64,000 nt of DNA, taken from positions 1-64,000 of the forward strand of contig JBCBYB010000018.1 in the NCBI GenBank assembly GCA_039816045.1, read 5' to 3'. This stretch comes from Thermohalobaculum sp039816045. Its GTDB lineage: Bacteria; Pseudomonadota; Alphaproteobacteria; Rhodobacterales; Rhodobacteraceae. Shown piece by piece: positions 26,107 through 35,160 of the stretch; the stretch's first letter is position 1, and every line of letters starts with the position of its first letter. The translations under genes and the position numbers were made by a program. The notes under the pieces were generated by a model. It had not been told where the DNA came from. It saw only the letters and a program-made list of their open reading frames with translations, and ran no database searches.

Positions 26107-27029
26107 GCAGCACCGCCAGCTTCGGTCTCCAGGAAAGCGTCAGCACAAGACTTCGCAAGGGCACGCACCCGCGTGATGTAGGCCTGCCGCTCGGTCGGGC
26201 TGATTACCCCGCGCGCGTCTAAGAGATTGAACAGATGCGAGGCCTTAATGCACTGGTCGTAAGCGGGCTGCGCCATCACGATCCGGCGCCCCGTCTTTGG
26301 GTCCTCGGCAGGCTCAGCCAACACCCTGGCGCACTCGGCCTCAGCATCTTCGAAATGGCGCATCAACATCGTCGTGTCTGCGACATCGAAGTTCCAGCGG
26401 GCGTATTGCGCCTCGGCCTCTCGGAACACATCCGCATAGGTCAGAGGGATCGGATCGTCCGGGTCGTTGAACGGCATCGCATTGCCGTCATCGAAGCCCA
26501 GCACGTACATCGCCAAGCGCTCGAGCCCATAGGTCAGCTCGCCTGACACCGGTTGGCAGTCATGGCCGCCAACCTGTTGGAAATAGGTGTACTGCGAGAC
26601 CTCCATGCCGTCGCACCAGACCTCCCAACCGAGGCCCCAGGCGCCGAGCGTCGGGCTCTCCCAGTCGTCCTCGACAAACCGGATGTCATGCAGCGCCATG
26701 TCGATGCCGATGGCCTCGAGCGATCCGAGATAGAGCTCTTGCAGATCCGGCGGCGAGGGTTTGATGATCACCTGGAACTGGTAGTAGTGCTGCCACCGGT
26801 TCGGGCTGTCGCCATAGCGACCGTCTGTCGGGCGGCGAGAGGGCTGCACATAGGCGGCCGCCCACCGGCGAGGACCCAATGCACGCAGCGTGGTCGCGGG
26901 GTGAAAGGTTCCTGCCCCAACTTCCATGTCATAGGGCTGGAGCAACGCGCAGCCCTCGCCCGCCCAGTATTGCGAGAGCCGGAGCAAGATCTCCTGAAAC
27001 GAACGGGGCGGTTCGAGAGGTGCGGTCAT
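26103..27029 (-). CDS. glyQ: Glycyl-tRNA synthetase alpha subunit
   Basis: 308-aa catalytic subunit of alpha2beta2 glycyl-tRNA synthetase. The start is the ATG at 27029 (MTAPLEPPRSFQEILLRLSQ); the 28 extra codons upstream are not family-like. The family signature is continuous: YWAGEGCALLQPYDMEVGAG, AAYVQPSRRPTDGRYGDSPN, YYQFQVIIKPSP and FVEDDWESPTLGAWGLGWEV. It heads a same-strand cluster running VOC gene, DUF6446 gene, gltS, glyS, thioesterase, acylphosphatase with overlaps, likely one long operon. Confidence 0.97.
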   Translation of the reverse strand: MTAPLEPPRSFQEILLRLSQYWAGEGCALLQPYDMEVGAGTFHPATTLRALGPRRWAAAYVQPSRRPTDGRYGDSPNRWQHYYQFQVIIKPSPPDLQELYLGSLEAIGIDMALHDIRFVEDDWESPTLGAWGLGWEVWCDGMEVSQYTYFQQVGGHDCQPVSGELTYGLERLAMYVLGFDDGNAMPFNDPDDPIPLTYADVFREAEAQYARWNFDVADTTMLMRHFEDAEAECARVLAEPAEDPKTGRRIVMAQPAYDQCIKASHLFNLLDARGVISPTERQAYITRVRALAKSCADAFLETEAGGAA

Positions 27030-27099
27030 AAGGGCCTCCGTGGCTTGCGCGCGAGTGGTAGCCGGGTCGCCAAGGCGGGTCAACGCTGCCACGGGCCTA

Positions 27100-27786
27100 T
27101 CAGGCAGGACCACTCAGCCCCTCCGCTTCGGACCAGGCCGCGCGGAGGCGCAGGCCCTGCCCCGCAAAGTCCGCCTCCAAAGCCTCGCAGGCCCAAATCC
27201 GATCGGTCCGGAAATGGCGGAACTCTCGGCGCAGTTCGCACCAAGCGGCGAGGAGCTTGGCGTCGATGTGGTAGATCAAGCCCACCGGACGCACGGTCCG
27301 AACCGTCTCGTGGTTCGACCCATTGCGATACGTGATCCGCAGTTTTCGCTCGGCGCGGATGGCATCGCGGATCAACGCCATAGAAACGCACCCGAGATCG
27401 GGATCATCAAAAGGAGCGCCCCAAGGCGCCACATGGAGCCCCGCCCCCTGCCCCGACAGCGCGTCAATCTTGGCGCGCACGCGTCCCGCAGCCCGCATCA
27501 GTGCGCGGTCACCGGTACGGGCGAGCATAGCGAGGCCCACCGTGATCGCCTCCGCCTCCTCAACATCGAAGTTGAGCGGCGGCAGGTCATACCCCGAGCG
27601 CATGACATAACCGAGGCCCGCCGCCCCCTCGACTGGCACGCGCATTCCCTCGAGAGCCGCCATGTCCCGGTAAACCGTTCTTGGCGACACCTCGAGTTCC
27701 TCCGCGATCTCTCGAGCCGTCAGCGGTCGCCGAGCGCGTCGAAGGATCTGAATGGTTTCGAACAATCGGTCTGCGCGACGGGTCAT
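27100..27786 (-). CDS. YafY-type WYL-domain transcriptional regulator
   Basis: 228-aa regulator. The N-terminal winged helix is typical of the HTH_11 class (RLFETIQILRRARRPLTARE, then VSPRTVYRDMAALEG). The WYL domain follows at about 135-215 (ITYRNGSNHETVRTVRPVGL, LAAWCELRREFRHFRTDRI). WYL proteins sense ligands or nucleic acids and often control a divergent neighbour. Here the divergent side has only a short open frame that seems truncated (see 27879), so the original target may have been lost. Confidence 0.9.
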   Translation of the reverse strand: MTRRADRLFETIQILRRARRPLTAREIAEELEVSPRTVYRDMAALEGMRVPVEGAAGLGYVMRSGYDLPPLNFDVEEAEAITVGLAMLARTGDRALMRAAGRVRAKIDALSGQGAGLHVAPWGAPFDDPDLGCVSMALIRDAIRAERKLRITYRNGSNHETVRTVRPVGLIYHIDAKLLAAWCELRREFRHFRTDRIWACEALEADFAGQGLRLRAAWSEAEGLSGPA

Positions 27787-27878
27787 GGGCTCCTCCCTTC
27801 TGCGCCACTCTTGCTCATGCCTGTTGCCACCCCGCTGTCAGGGGACCTTTGCGAGGGTCGTCTGTAGCAAAGGAGGTG

Positions 27879-28073
27879 ATGATGACCTATTACGACGAAG
27901 CTGTTCTGCTGGCCCTCGGCTTGGACCGTTGGCAGATCACTCCGCCGCCTGTGGATAGGCGACGGGGATCAGATGGTGAGAGGATCGCACCAACTCCCAA
28001 TAGCGCTCGCGAATGGAAGCCGTTGCGGCTCCCTCGGCCCCGTTGGAGAAGACCCGTTCATCGAGATGCGTGA
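27879..28073 (+). pseudogene. Short open frame with perfect ribosome site, probably truncated gene
   Basis: A near-ideal AAAGGAGG ribosome site precedes two in-frame ATGs at 27879 and 27882. The frame starts MMTYYDEAVLLALGLDRWQI, which looks like a real protein N-terminus. From about 27937 it runs antisense to the end of the aminotransferase gene with Arg/Pro-rich shadow-like sequence and stops at 28073. I read this as the surviving 5' end of a gene once controlled by the divergent WYL regulator, cut off by a deletion. A genuine 64-residue protein cannot be excluded. Confidence 0.35.
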
Positions 28074-28851
28074 CCGGTACAGGTCCGCCGCCTGAGGTGA
28101 CGGCAAAGAGCTCGTCAGCCTGCTGAAGTTCGGCCAATGGCAGAGTTCGCACTTCAACGCGATGTCCCGTGTCTTCGGCGATCTCCATCGCTGTGCGCCG
28201 GGTGATACCCTCGAGACAGCCGTACTCGGGCGTGATCACCCGGCCATCCTTAACGGCGAAGATGTTGTAGCCTGGCCCTTCGGTGACATTGCCCGCATGG
28301 TCGAGCAGCAGCACGCTGTCGAAACCCGCATCCTTCGCCTCGAAAAGCCCTTGGGTGAAGTCTCCCCAGTGATAGTTCTTGGCCCTCGGGTCAACGCTGT
28401 CGTCAGGGATGCGCCGGACGTCCTTTCCAACCCAGAGGCGGATACCTCGGGTCGCCGCATCCGCGCCAAACACATGCACATAAGGCACGCACCAAGCGAA
28501 GAAGTGGTTTGCGCAATGGCGGGGATCGCGGGTCCCAGGGACGAAGGGTTGCCCGCGGGAGCAGACCATCGCGACATAGGAGCGACGCAACCCCGACGCC
28601 GCGACCATCGCGATCAAAGCAGACCGGATCTCGGCGCGCCCCTCGGCGGGTTTGAGACGCAGACGCTGCATGGATGCCATGAACCGCTCAAGATAGTCGT
28701 CGAGCCGAAAAAAGGCTCCGTCCCAAACTGGCACGACATCGTAAACGGCATCGGAATGGGTGAGGCCCCAATCCGTAACCGGGATCGAAGCCTGCCCAAT
28801 AGGCACAATCTCACCGCGGACCCAAGCCGCTCCTTCCGAGAAGTCTTCCAT
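27937..28851 (-). CDS. Class IV PLP aminotransferase (D-amino-acid/branched-chain type)
   Basis: 304-aa fold-type IV PLP enzyme. Start taken at ATG 28851 (MEDFSEGAAWVRGEIVP); a GTG at 28866 is possible. Visible motifs: IPVTDWGLTHSDAVYDVVPV at the N-terminus, the catalytic Lys in DPRAKNYHWGDFTQ, and the cofactor-binding Glu region NVTEGPGYNIFAVKDG, with ITRRTAMEIAEDTGH and a glycine-rich VTSGGGPVPV later. The substrate could be D-alanine, branched-chain amino acids or an (R)-amine; the family is hard to split by eye. It stands between the WYL regulator region and the toroid-protein gene. Confidence 0.88.
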   Translation of the reverse strand: MEDFSEGAAWVRGEIVPIGQASIPVTDWGLTHSDAVYDVVPVWDGAFFRLDDYLERFMASMQRLRLKPAEGRAEIRSALIAMVAASGLRRSYVAMVCSRGQPFVPGTRDPRHCANHFFAWCVPYVHVFGADAATRGIRLWVGKDVRRIPDDSVDPRAKNYHWGDFTQGLFEAKDAGFDSVLLLDHAGNVTEGPGYNIFAVKDGRVITPEYGCLEGITRRTAMEIAEDTGHRVEVRTLPLAELQQADELFAVTSGGGPVPVTHLDERVFSNGAEGAATASIRERYWELVRSSHHLIPVAYPQAAE

Positions 28852-28878
28852 GCGATAAGCAGACACCGCGTCTGCGTC

Positions 28879-29940
28879 TCAATCAAGAGGATTGTTGTGC
28901 TGCTGCAGACCGCTTAGGCCGATAGAGTGTAATCCGAAAAACGCTGACGCTGCGTGTTGGATCTGATCTATCTGAACGCGTCGATTGCGCGCGCTGTGCC
29001 GAAAAGCGCCCGTTGGCAAGCGGTTCTTCAACAAAGTCTCGGCGTCAGTACGGGCGTGTGCAACCACGTCGTCAAAGGACGGCACCCCTGCCGGGAACGG
29101 CCCCGAATGGCCACCCACCCGGCCCGCATAACTGGCAAGTATCTCAAGTGCACATGCGACGGGCACCGTTTCATTCTGTCCTCGATAGCGCGGCGCCACC
29201 AGGACACGCCTGACAATGCGGCCCGCATAGTCGAGGTGCCGCCCGGTCTCCTTATGCATCTCCGAAAGGGCATAGACGAACCATGGGCTTGGCTCTCGCA
29301 CGCCGAAATCCCGCGGCGCAAGCGTGTCGACTGTTTGGACCGCTAAGTCTCGCCACCCCATATCTCCGGTAGCACGGGCCAGTCTAAAGAGCCCTAACAG
29401 AGCCTCTCCCGTATAGTGCGCCGACCGCTTTCGGAGGGTCTTGCCAGTGCGAATGTCGATAAGGTTGTGAAAGCTACCGTTCCTTCGGCGCATATCGCGA
29501 ATAAATTGTCCGAAGCCCGTCGCGGCGTCCCGGTACTCTGGTCGATCGAGCGAGGGCGAAAGTGTGGTTAGCGCTAGGATCCCGAGCCCAGCTCCGCCAA
29601 GCTTTGCCTTCGTGTCGGCTTCGAAGATGCACGCGGAGCCTCTCGGGCTGGAATGGACCCGTTCGGTAAGGACCCAATTCATTGCCCGTGACGCAGCCTC
29701 GAGCACATCCCTTCTTCCGAAGGTCCTCCCGATCTCGCCCATGGCCCAGATCAGCGCGCAGTGACGGAGCAGGTTGTAACCCGGCGTCGACGCACCCGTC
29801 TGAGGGTCATAGCCATAGCGGAACTGGCCTGTGGGGCCGACCAAATCTGCCGCGTGAACCGCTGCCGTCAAAGCGACCTCGGCCGGGGACAGCAGTCGCA
29901 CGGCATTCGCAGAAGTCTCCCCCTGCCCCGCCGTTGACAT
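28879..29940 (-). CDS. Alpha/alpha-toroid (six-hairpin-like) protein of unknown role
   Basis: 353-aa protein starting MSTAGQGETSANAVRLLSPA at 29940. The body is a run of paired helices with aromatic turns (NLLRHCALIWAMGEIGRTFG, SAHYTGEALLGLFRLARATG, FVYALSEMHKETGRHLDYAG), which resembles LanC-like, glucuronyl C5-epimerase-like or six-hairpin glycosidase folds. No signal peptide is seen. Its start overlaps the stop of the DUF599 gene by one base (TGATG), so the two are coupled. I do not recognise a specific family and give no function. Confidence 0.6.
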   Translation of the reverse strand: MSTAGQGETSANAVRLLSPAEVALTAAVHAADLVGPTGQFRYGYDPQTGASTPGYNLLRHCALIWAMGEIGRTFGRRDVLEAASRAMNWVLTERVHSSPRGSACIFEADTKAKLGGAGLGILALTTLSPSLDRPEYRDAATGFGQFIRDMRRRNGSFHNLIDIRTGKTLRKRSAHYTGEALLGLFRLARATGDMGWRDLAVQTVDTLAPRDFGVREPSPWFVYALSEMHKETGRHLDYAGRIVRRVLVAPRYRGQNETVPVACALEILASYAGRVGGHSGPFPAGVPSFDDVVAHARTDAETLLKNRLPTGAFRHSARNRRVQIDQIQHAASAFFGLHSIGLSGLQQHNNPLD

Positions 29941-30650
29941 CAGCGCGGCATCAGCGCGGCACGGCTGCGAGACAAGAATTCTCGCCGGTACAGCATGGCC
30001 GCTGTGGCCAGGGTGGCAAAGATCAAAAAGAATGCGCCAAGGAACCACCCGAGTGCGGCAAGCGCAAAGTAGATCATCCGCAAGCCCCGGTTGAAGCTGC
30101 GCGCTGCGGCGGAGTTGAGCTCCACCGACCGCGCGATTGCCGCATTGAGACCCTCCGCCCCTGGCGCGGGCATAGCGCCCATCATCACCGCGCAATACGC
30201 GAAGAGTCTGTGCGCCCATACGAATTTGAGAAAGGCATTGATCAGCATTAGCAAGATCACCATGAGCTTGGCCTCCCAAACGGGCGTCGCGCTTGCGACT
30301 GGTGCCCCTCCAAGATCACCAAGCAGAATGACCAACCGGTCCGCTTGGCCAATCAATGCCGCGACCCCGCCAATCGATATCAGACACGTCGAAGCAAAAA
30401 ACGCTGTCCCACCTCGCAGGGTGTTCAGCAGCTGCGCGTCCATGATCCGGACATCGCGATGCGCGAGCTCCTTCATCCACTCAGCACGGTAGCCGTTCAT
30501 CAACATGCTGACGCTCGGCCGTGCCGGGTTCGCGCGCTCGATCAGCAAGGTCATGCCCCAAACGCACCCGAGCATGATTGCGAGCCCGACTAAATCGAGC
30601 GGCGCAAAGAGCTCGGGAAGGCGTTCGACGAGGGCTGGTAGCGTCTCCAT
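29940..30650 (-). CDS. DUF599 membrane protein
   Basis: 236-aa membrane protein starting METLPALVERLPELFAPLDL. Hydrophobic segments lie at about 17-37, 80-100, 110-130 (with the preceding ISIGGVAALIGQ) and near the C-terminus (MIYFALAALGWFLGAFFLIF). The conserved block WMKELAHRDVRIMDAQLLNTLRGGTAFFA, seen here in parts, is the DUF599 signature. Function is unknown across bacteria. It is coupled to the downstream toroid protein gene and divergent from the gamma-glutamyltransferase gene 123 bp away. Confidence 0.85.
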   Translation of the reverse strand: METLPALVERLPELFAPLDLVGLAIMLGCVWGMTLLIERANPARPSVSMLMNGYRAEWMKELAHRDVRIMDAQLLNTLRGGTAFFASTCLISIGGVAALIGQADRLVILLGDLGGAPVASATPVWEAKLMVILLMLINAFLKFVWAHRLFAYCAVMMGAMPAPGAEGLNAAIARSVELNSAAARSFNRGLRMIYFALAALGWFLGAFFLIFATLATAAMLYRREFLSRSRAALMPR

Positions 30651-30772
30651 GGGCACCTGATAGCGTCGCAACCGAGGCACCGCAATCTCGGCACCTTGGG
30701 TTGAGCCATGCTGGACCGACGAGCGCGAGCACGCGATACTGAGGCCCCATTGCTGTCGCCAGGGAGGCCTTC

Positions 30773-32518
30773 ATGGACCGACTGATCTCCGCCCTTTGTC
30801 TCTCTGCCTTTCTCTGCGCTTTCGCGGGCGCGTCTGCCAGTGCTCAGACGCAAGCGGATCCGGAAGCGGCCACCGGGCGAGACCCGAAGCCGCTCGTGCG
30901 TGCCGAGCACGAAATGATCGTCACGGCAAATCCCCATGCCAGCCGGGCGGGCCTCGCCATGCTCCAGGCCGGGGGTTCGGCTGCCGATGCAACCATCGCT
31001 GCGTTGCTGGTGTTGAACGTCGTGGAGCCGCAAAGCTCTGGGATCGGCGGAGGAGCCTTTGCATTGGTTCACGGTCCAAGCGGGCTTACGAGTTTTGACG
31101 CGCGGGAAACGGCACCCTTGTCCGCAACGCCTGAGCTGTTCTTGGAGGACGGAGACACCATACCCTGGCGGGTTGCTTCGCGCACTGGACGTGCGATCGG
31201 AGTCCCGGGCCTTGTTGCTTTGATGGAAACTCTGCACAGCCGCCACGGTCGGCTGGCTTGGGCGGACCTCTTTGCCCCGGCAGTACGCCTCGCCGGATCC
31301 GGGTTCGAAGTGTCTCCGCGACTTGCAGGCCTGACGGAGAGCAGCGCCACGCGGCTCGAAGGAACAGATGCCGCGGCACTCTTCCGGCCTGGCGGTCAGC
31401 CTCTCGCGGCGGGCAGCACCCTGCGTCAGCCAGAGCTTGCGGCAACGTTGAGATCGATCGCAGAGGGTGGGTCCGCTGCGTTCTACACCGGTGAAATTGC
31501 TGCAGCCATCGTTGCGGCCACACAGCGCGGCCCAATGGCGGGGTCACTGGAGGAAGCGGATCTATCGGCCTACCAGGTGATCGAGCGGGACCCTTTATGC
31601 ATGGCCTACCGCACAACACACCGGATCTGCGGCATGGGGCCGCCCTCCTCCGGCGCCACAACCGTCGGTCAGATCCTCGGCCTGATGGGGGAGTTCGATC
31701 CCGCTCGTTTCGGCGGAGATGACCCGCACACCTGGCACCTGTTTGCCGAGGCCTCAAGGCTCGCCTATGCGGACCGCGCACTTTACATAGGCGACCCCGA
31801 TCACGTGAAGGTACCTGCGCGCGGGTTGCTCGCCTCCTCCTACCTGTCCGCGCGCGCCGGGATGATAAGCGCCGACAAAGCGGGCGAAGGCAAAGCGAGT
31901 GCCGGCAATCCGCCACATCGGGAGGGCCGCTATGCCCCGGCGCGAGCGAGAACAAGTCCCGGTACGACACATCTATCTGTGATTGACGATGATGGACTTG
32001 CAATCAGCTTAACCGCCTCGATCGAATCCGCGTTCGGCTCAGGGCGGATGGCGGCCGGCTTCCTGTTGAACAATCAACTGACCGATTTCAGTTTCCGGCC
32101 TTACGCCGAGGATGGGCGGCCCATTGCCAACGCCCCGGCGGCGGGAAAGCGACCACGGTCCTCCATGGCCCCAACGATCGTTTACCGGGCGGGAGAAACC
32201 GTCCCCGAGATTCTGATAGGCAGCCCTGGTGGAAGCCGCATCCCCGAATACGTCGCGGGCGCGCTTGTGGGGATGCTCGATCTGGGCCTAGACCCCGCCG
32301 AGGCGGCAGCGTTGTTCCACGTCAGTCAACGCAACCGCGCAGCCGTCGTGCTGGAAAGCGGGGTTGCCCCCGCAGGCCTTGCAGATGCACTCGCAGCCAA
32401 GGGACATGTGGTCGAGCGGGCAGAGATGACGTCGGGCACTCACATCATCCGCGTGACAAGCGATGGTCTGGAGGGCGGCGCCGATCCGCGTCGTGAGGGG
32501 CTCGCCCTCGGCCGATAG
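30773..32518 (+). CDS. ggt: Gamma-glutamyltransferase
   Basis: 581-aa periplasmic N-terminal nucleophile hydrolase that splits glutathione and other gamma-glutamyl compounds. Signal peptide LISALCLSAFLCAFAGASASAQ at the start. Family blocks: MIVTANPHASRAGLAMLQAG, VEPQSSGIGGGAF and GPPSSGATTVGQIL. The autocleavage and nucleophile Thr398 lies in PGTTHLSVIDDDG, followed by NNQLTDFSF and a glycine loop GSPGGSRIPEY. It would mature into large and small subunits at Thr398. It stands alone, divergent from DUF599 and convergent with an esterase gene five bases away. Confidence 0.95.
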   Translation: MDRLISALCLSAFLCAFAGASASAQTQADPEAATGRDPKPLVRAEHEMIVTANPHASRAGLAMLQAGGSAADATIAALLVLNVVEPQSSGIGGGAFALVHGPSGLTSFDARETAPLSATPELFLEDGDTIPWRVASRTGRAIGVPGLVALMETLHSRHGRLAWADLFAPAVRLAGSGFEVSPRLAGLTESSATRLEGTDAAALFRPGGQPLAAGSTLRQPELAATLRSIAEGGSAAFYTGEIAAAIVAATQRGPMAGSLEEADLSAYQVIERDPLCMAYRTTHRICGMGPPSSGATTVGQILGLMGEFDPARFGGDDPHTWHLFAEASRLAYADRALYIGDPDHVKVPARGLLASSYLSARAGMISADKAGEGKASAGNPPHREGRYAPARARTSPGTTHLSVIDDDGLAISLTASIESAFGSGRMAAGFLLNNQLTDFSFRPYAEDGRPIANAPAAGKRPRSSMAPTIVYRAGETVPEILIGSPGGSRIPEYVAGALVGMLDLGLDPAEAAALFHVSQRNRAAVVLESGVAPAGLADALAAKGHVVERAEMTSGTHIIRVTSDGLEGGADPRREGLALGR

Positions 32519-32523
32519 ACAGG

Positions 32524-33543
32524 TCAGGTTTGTTCGAGGCAGCTCTTGATAAAGTGGTGTCGCGACGCAAGCGCTTCGCGCGCGATTGCCAAGTCGAACT
32601 GATCGAAGGCGTGGATGCCGCCCGGCACTACCCGCAGTTCCGCCGGGTTCTGCGCTGCCTGCCAACGCGCCGCCATAAACAGCGTGTCGTCCAGCAACGG
32701 ATCTTCTGTTCCGACAACGAATTGTGCCGGAACCAGGTCCCGCAAGTCTGAACACAGCGGTGAGGCCTGTGCGGGGTCCTGGTCCCCCATCAGATTTCCG
32801 ACGAACCACCGGATGATCGGTGAACTCAAGATCAAATAGCGTTCCGCCCAAAGGGCAGCAGAAGGGGTCAGGGTGAGGTCATACATCCCATAGGTGAGCG
32901 CAGCACCAGCCACCCCCCGAAGCAGGCCATTGTCGCGCAACCAAAGCAAAGTGCTGGCTGCCAAATGAGCACCAGCGCTTTCGCCTCCGATGACGACCGG
33001 TCCAATGTTCTTCGCCAACACCCATTGTGCTGCCGCAACACAATCCTCCAGCGGCGCGGGCCAGCGGTTCTCCGGACCGAGGCGGTACTTCACCGAGACG
33101 ACCAGCGCTCCGGTGGCTTCGGCTATCCAAGCATTGATCTCGTCAGACTGTTCAGGGCTGCCAAAGGTCCACCCCCCGCCATGAACATGCAGATACACGC
33201 CGCGGGGTGCACCTGGTGGATCAGTGATCCGCAGGTTCAGCGGCCCCCCGGGACCTTCGATCTTCGCCCAGTGGCTTGTTTCTCTCGGACCATAAAGCGG
33301 GATGATGCCCCGTCCTGCTGCGCGCGCCGCACGCATCTCCGGTATGGGCACGTCCATTGGAGTTGGCGCCCCTGTCAGGTTTTCCTCGAGGCGCAAGTTG
33401 AATGCGGCGGTCTCCTCCGAGATTGCGGCAGACGCAAATGCGGCTTCTACGGGATCTCTCAAGGTTGCTGGCTCCGATTGGCGTACCTGAAAGGCGGCAA
33501 AGGGCACGATCTGAAGCAATGCATGCTTGGAGCGGCGCCGCAA
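32524..33543 (-). CDS. Alpha/beta hydrolase, HSL-family esterase
   Basis: 339-aa esterase or lipase of the hormone-sensitive-lipase group. The oxyanion motif HGGGW is at 121-125, the nucleophile Ser189 in GGESAGAHLA, and the remaining triad members are Asp281 (GTEDPLLDD) and His311 (GGIHAFDQF). There is no signal peptide, so it is probably cytosolic and acts on short-chain esters. The longest start (MRRRSKHALLQIVPF) is kept; the N-terminal 40 residues are less conserved. Its 5' end is close to the divergent FAD-enzyme gene. Confidence 0.9.
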   Translation of the reverse strand: MRRRSKHALLQIVPFAAFQVRQSEPATLRDPVEAAFASAAISEETAAFNLRLEENLTGAPTPMDVPIPEMRAARAAGRGIIPLYGPRETSHWAKIEGPGGPLNLRITDPPGAPRGVYLHVHGGGWTFGSPEQSDEINAWIAEATGALVVSVKYRLGPENRWPAPLEDCVAAAQWVLAKNIGPVVIGGESAGAHLAASTLLWLRDNGLLRGVAGAALTYGMYDLTLTPSAALWAERYLILSSPIIRWFVGNLMGDQDPAQASPLCSDLRDLVPAQFVVGTEDPLLDDTLFMAARWQAAQNPAELRVVPGGIHAFDQFDLAIAREALASRHHFIKSCLEQT

Positions 33544-33580
33544 CGCTCTATCCTCGCGAGAGCAACTAAAGGGGGCGGCG

Positions 33581-34516
33581 ATGGAGATCGACTGCGAGGT
33601 GGCAGTTGTGGGAGCAGGCGTTGCGGGGTTGTCCTGCGCCCAATCGCTTAGTCAGGCGGGGCGCGACGTCCGCGTGGTCGAGAAGAGCCGTGGCGTCGGA
33701 GGGCGTGTTGCGACAAGACGGCTGGACGAGATGTCATTCGACCATGGAGCGCCTTGGCTAGAGGCCTCAGGAACCGCAGCGTTCTGCGATTGGGTCGCGG
33801 CCTGTCGCACGGCGGGCTTGCTCACGTCTTGGGTTCCGGTCGGGTCTGCGGGCCTCGTCGCCGCCCCAGGAATGAATGCGTTCGCTAAGCCACTGGCAGA
33901 ACAACTCGCTATCTCACTTCGCTGTCACGTCGAGCACCTGGACCGGGAGACTGGGCACTGGCGTTTGAGCATAGCCGAGCAAGGCACCTTGTCAGCAAAG
34001 ACTGTTGTTCTCGCCATTCCCGCACCCCAAGCACGGCAGTTGCTTTCTCGGACCGGCTGGGAGGCGGGTCTATCGGACGTTAGGATGGCGCCTTGCTGGA
34101 CGGTCATGGCTGCGTTCGGCGAACCACTGCCGGTCTCAGCTCTCCAGATCGGACCACACGGTCCGCTCGGCCTTGCAATCAACAACAGCGCCAAGCCGAA
34201 CCGGCCACCGGGCGAACAATGGGTTCTGCATGCGACGCCGAAATGGAGCGAAGACCATATAGAGATGGACCGAGAAACGGTTGGCGAAAGGCTGCTTGAA
34301 AGCTTCTCTTCGGCAATTTGCTGCCCCTTGCCGGCTCTTCAAAAGATCATGATCCATCGTTGGCGCTATGCCCGGACCACGCGTGCGCTAGGGCGTCCTT
34401 GCGCCTGGAGCCCTGAGCGACAAATCGGCCTCGCCGGCGACTGGTGCTTGGGCAACCAGATCGGGGATGCGTGGGAAAGCGGAAAGGCCTTGGCGCGGCA
34501 TATCCTCGGCAACTGA
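33581..34516 (+). CDS. Renalase-like FAD-dependent amine oxidase-type protein
   Basis: 311-aa flavoprotein starting MEIDCEVAVVGAGVAGLSCA, after an AAGGGGG ribosome site. The Rossmann GxGxxG motif is VGAGVAG, followed by VVEKSRGVGGRVATRR, the typical second FAD block of the amine oxidase and renalase groups, and SFDHGAPWLEA. The C-terminal FAD motif is GLAGDWCLGNQIGDAWESG. The overall length fits bacterial renalase-like proteins, which act on dihydro-NAD(P) isomers, but the substrate is not established here. It ends 48 bp before tRNA-Leu. Confidence 0.85.
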   Translation: MEIDCEVAVVGAGVAGLSCAQSLSQAGRDVRVVEKSRGVGGRVATRRLDEMSFDHGAPWLEASGTAAFCDWVAACRTAGLLTSWVPVGSAGLVAAPGMNAFAKPLAEQLAISLRCHVEHLDRETGHWRLSIAEQGTLSAKTVVLAIPAPQARQLLSRTGWEAGLSDVRMAPCWTVMAAFGEPLPVSALQIGPHGPLGLAINNSAKPNRPPGEQWVLHATPKWSEDHIEMDRETVGERLLESFSSAICCPLPALQKIMIHRWRYARTTRALGRPCAWSPERQIGLAGDWCLGNQIGDAWESGKALARHILGN

Positions 34517-34563
34517 CACCGCACTTGTCAGAACCGCGACCCTCATGCCACACCTCCCGTCAT

Positions 34564-34648
34564 GGCCCCATGGCGAAACTGGTAGACGCACGGGACTTAA
34601 AATCCCGGGAGCTTGCTCGTGTCGGTTCGAGTCCGACTGGGGCCACCA
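34564..34648 (+). tRNA. tRNA-Leu (anticodon UAA)
   Basis: 85 bases including an encoded CCA. The acceptor stem GGCCCCA at 34564-34570 pairs with TGGGGCC before ACCA. The anticodon arm GGGACTTAAAATCCC has TAA at the centre. There is a class II variable arm (GGGAGCTTGCTCGTG) and a GGTTCGAGTCC T-loop. A recombinase remnant reads into it from the right, so it served as an integration target. Confidence 0.95.
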
Positions 34649-34984
34649 TACACGACCTGTCTGTGGAGAAGCCTCCTAACGCTATGAGCTGAAAGGCGAT
34701 GTTCGAGTTCGAACACCCCTCGTGTCGGTAGTAGGAAAGTCGGTCGCCAAAGGCCAGTCTGAGGACGATTAGGCGGTCCTCTACACGCTCTGACTTCCAT
34801 AGTTTCAATGGGTTAACCAGGAAGTCCAGGGCGGTTCTAACACAGGCGTTGAAGCTCACCTTGGGACCGGTCTTTGTGGCGGCGATATAGGTCAGGCTGA
34901 CCTTCTCCTCGGAAAACGTTTTAACCTGACCCTCATAGGCGGCAATCAACTCGGGGCTGTCCGTCTCGATCAGTCGATCTGACC
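34649..34984 (-). pseudogene. C-terminal remnant of a large serine recombinase at tRNA-Leu
   Basis: The minus frame reads LIETDSPELIAAYEGQVKTF, then VSFNACVRTALDFLVNPLKL, WKSERVEDRLIVLRLAFGDR and LSYYRHEGCSNSNIAFQL. These are the typical last 120 residues of the long serine recombinases carried by alphaproteobacterial islands. The N-terminal catalytic and zinc-ribbon regions are missing: to the right the sequence turns into IS3 remains. The frame continues antisense through tRNA-Leu without a stop, as is usual for integrases beside their tRNA target. It marks one end of a former genomic island. Confidence 0.7.
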
Positions 34985-35054
34985 TGATCCCTCTTTTTCA
35001 TCCGCGGCGGGGTTGAGCCTTTGGTTTGATTTGATGCGCTCATGTGGCCTTCTC

Positions 35055-35160
35055 ATCAAGTCTGCTCCGCTCCGCGAGTTCCGCCGGAGTGGCATGGTCG
35101 AGGGCCGAGCTAGGTTGCGTGCGGTTGTCGTCGTCTTGCCGGGCCGCGAGCACGGCCCGA
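35055..35160 (-). pseudogene. IS3-family OrfB C-terminal scrap
   Basis: The minus frame reads DDDNRTQPSSALDHATPAEL, like the NRTRPHSALGNLTPSEF end of IS3-family OrfB transposases. Only about 35 codons remain, with no upstream catalytic region. It lies directly next to the recombinase remnant and probably took part in truncating it. Confidence 0.5.
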
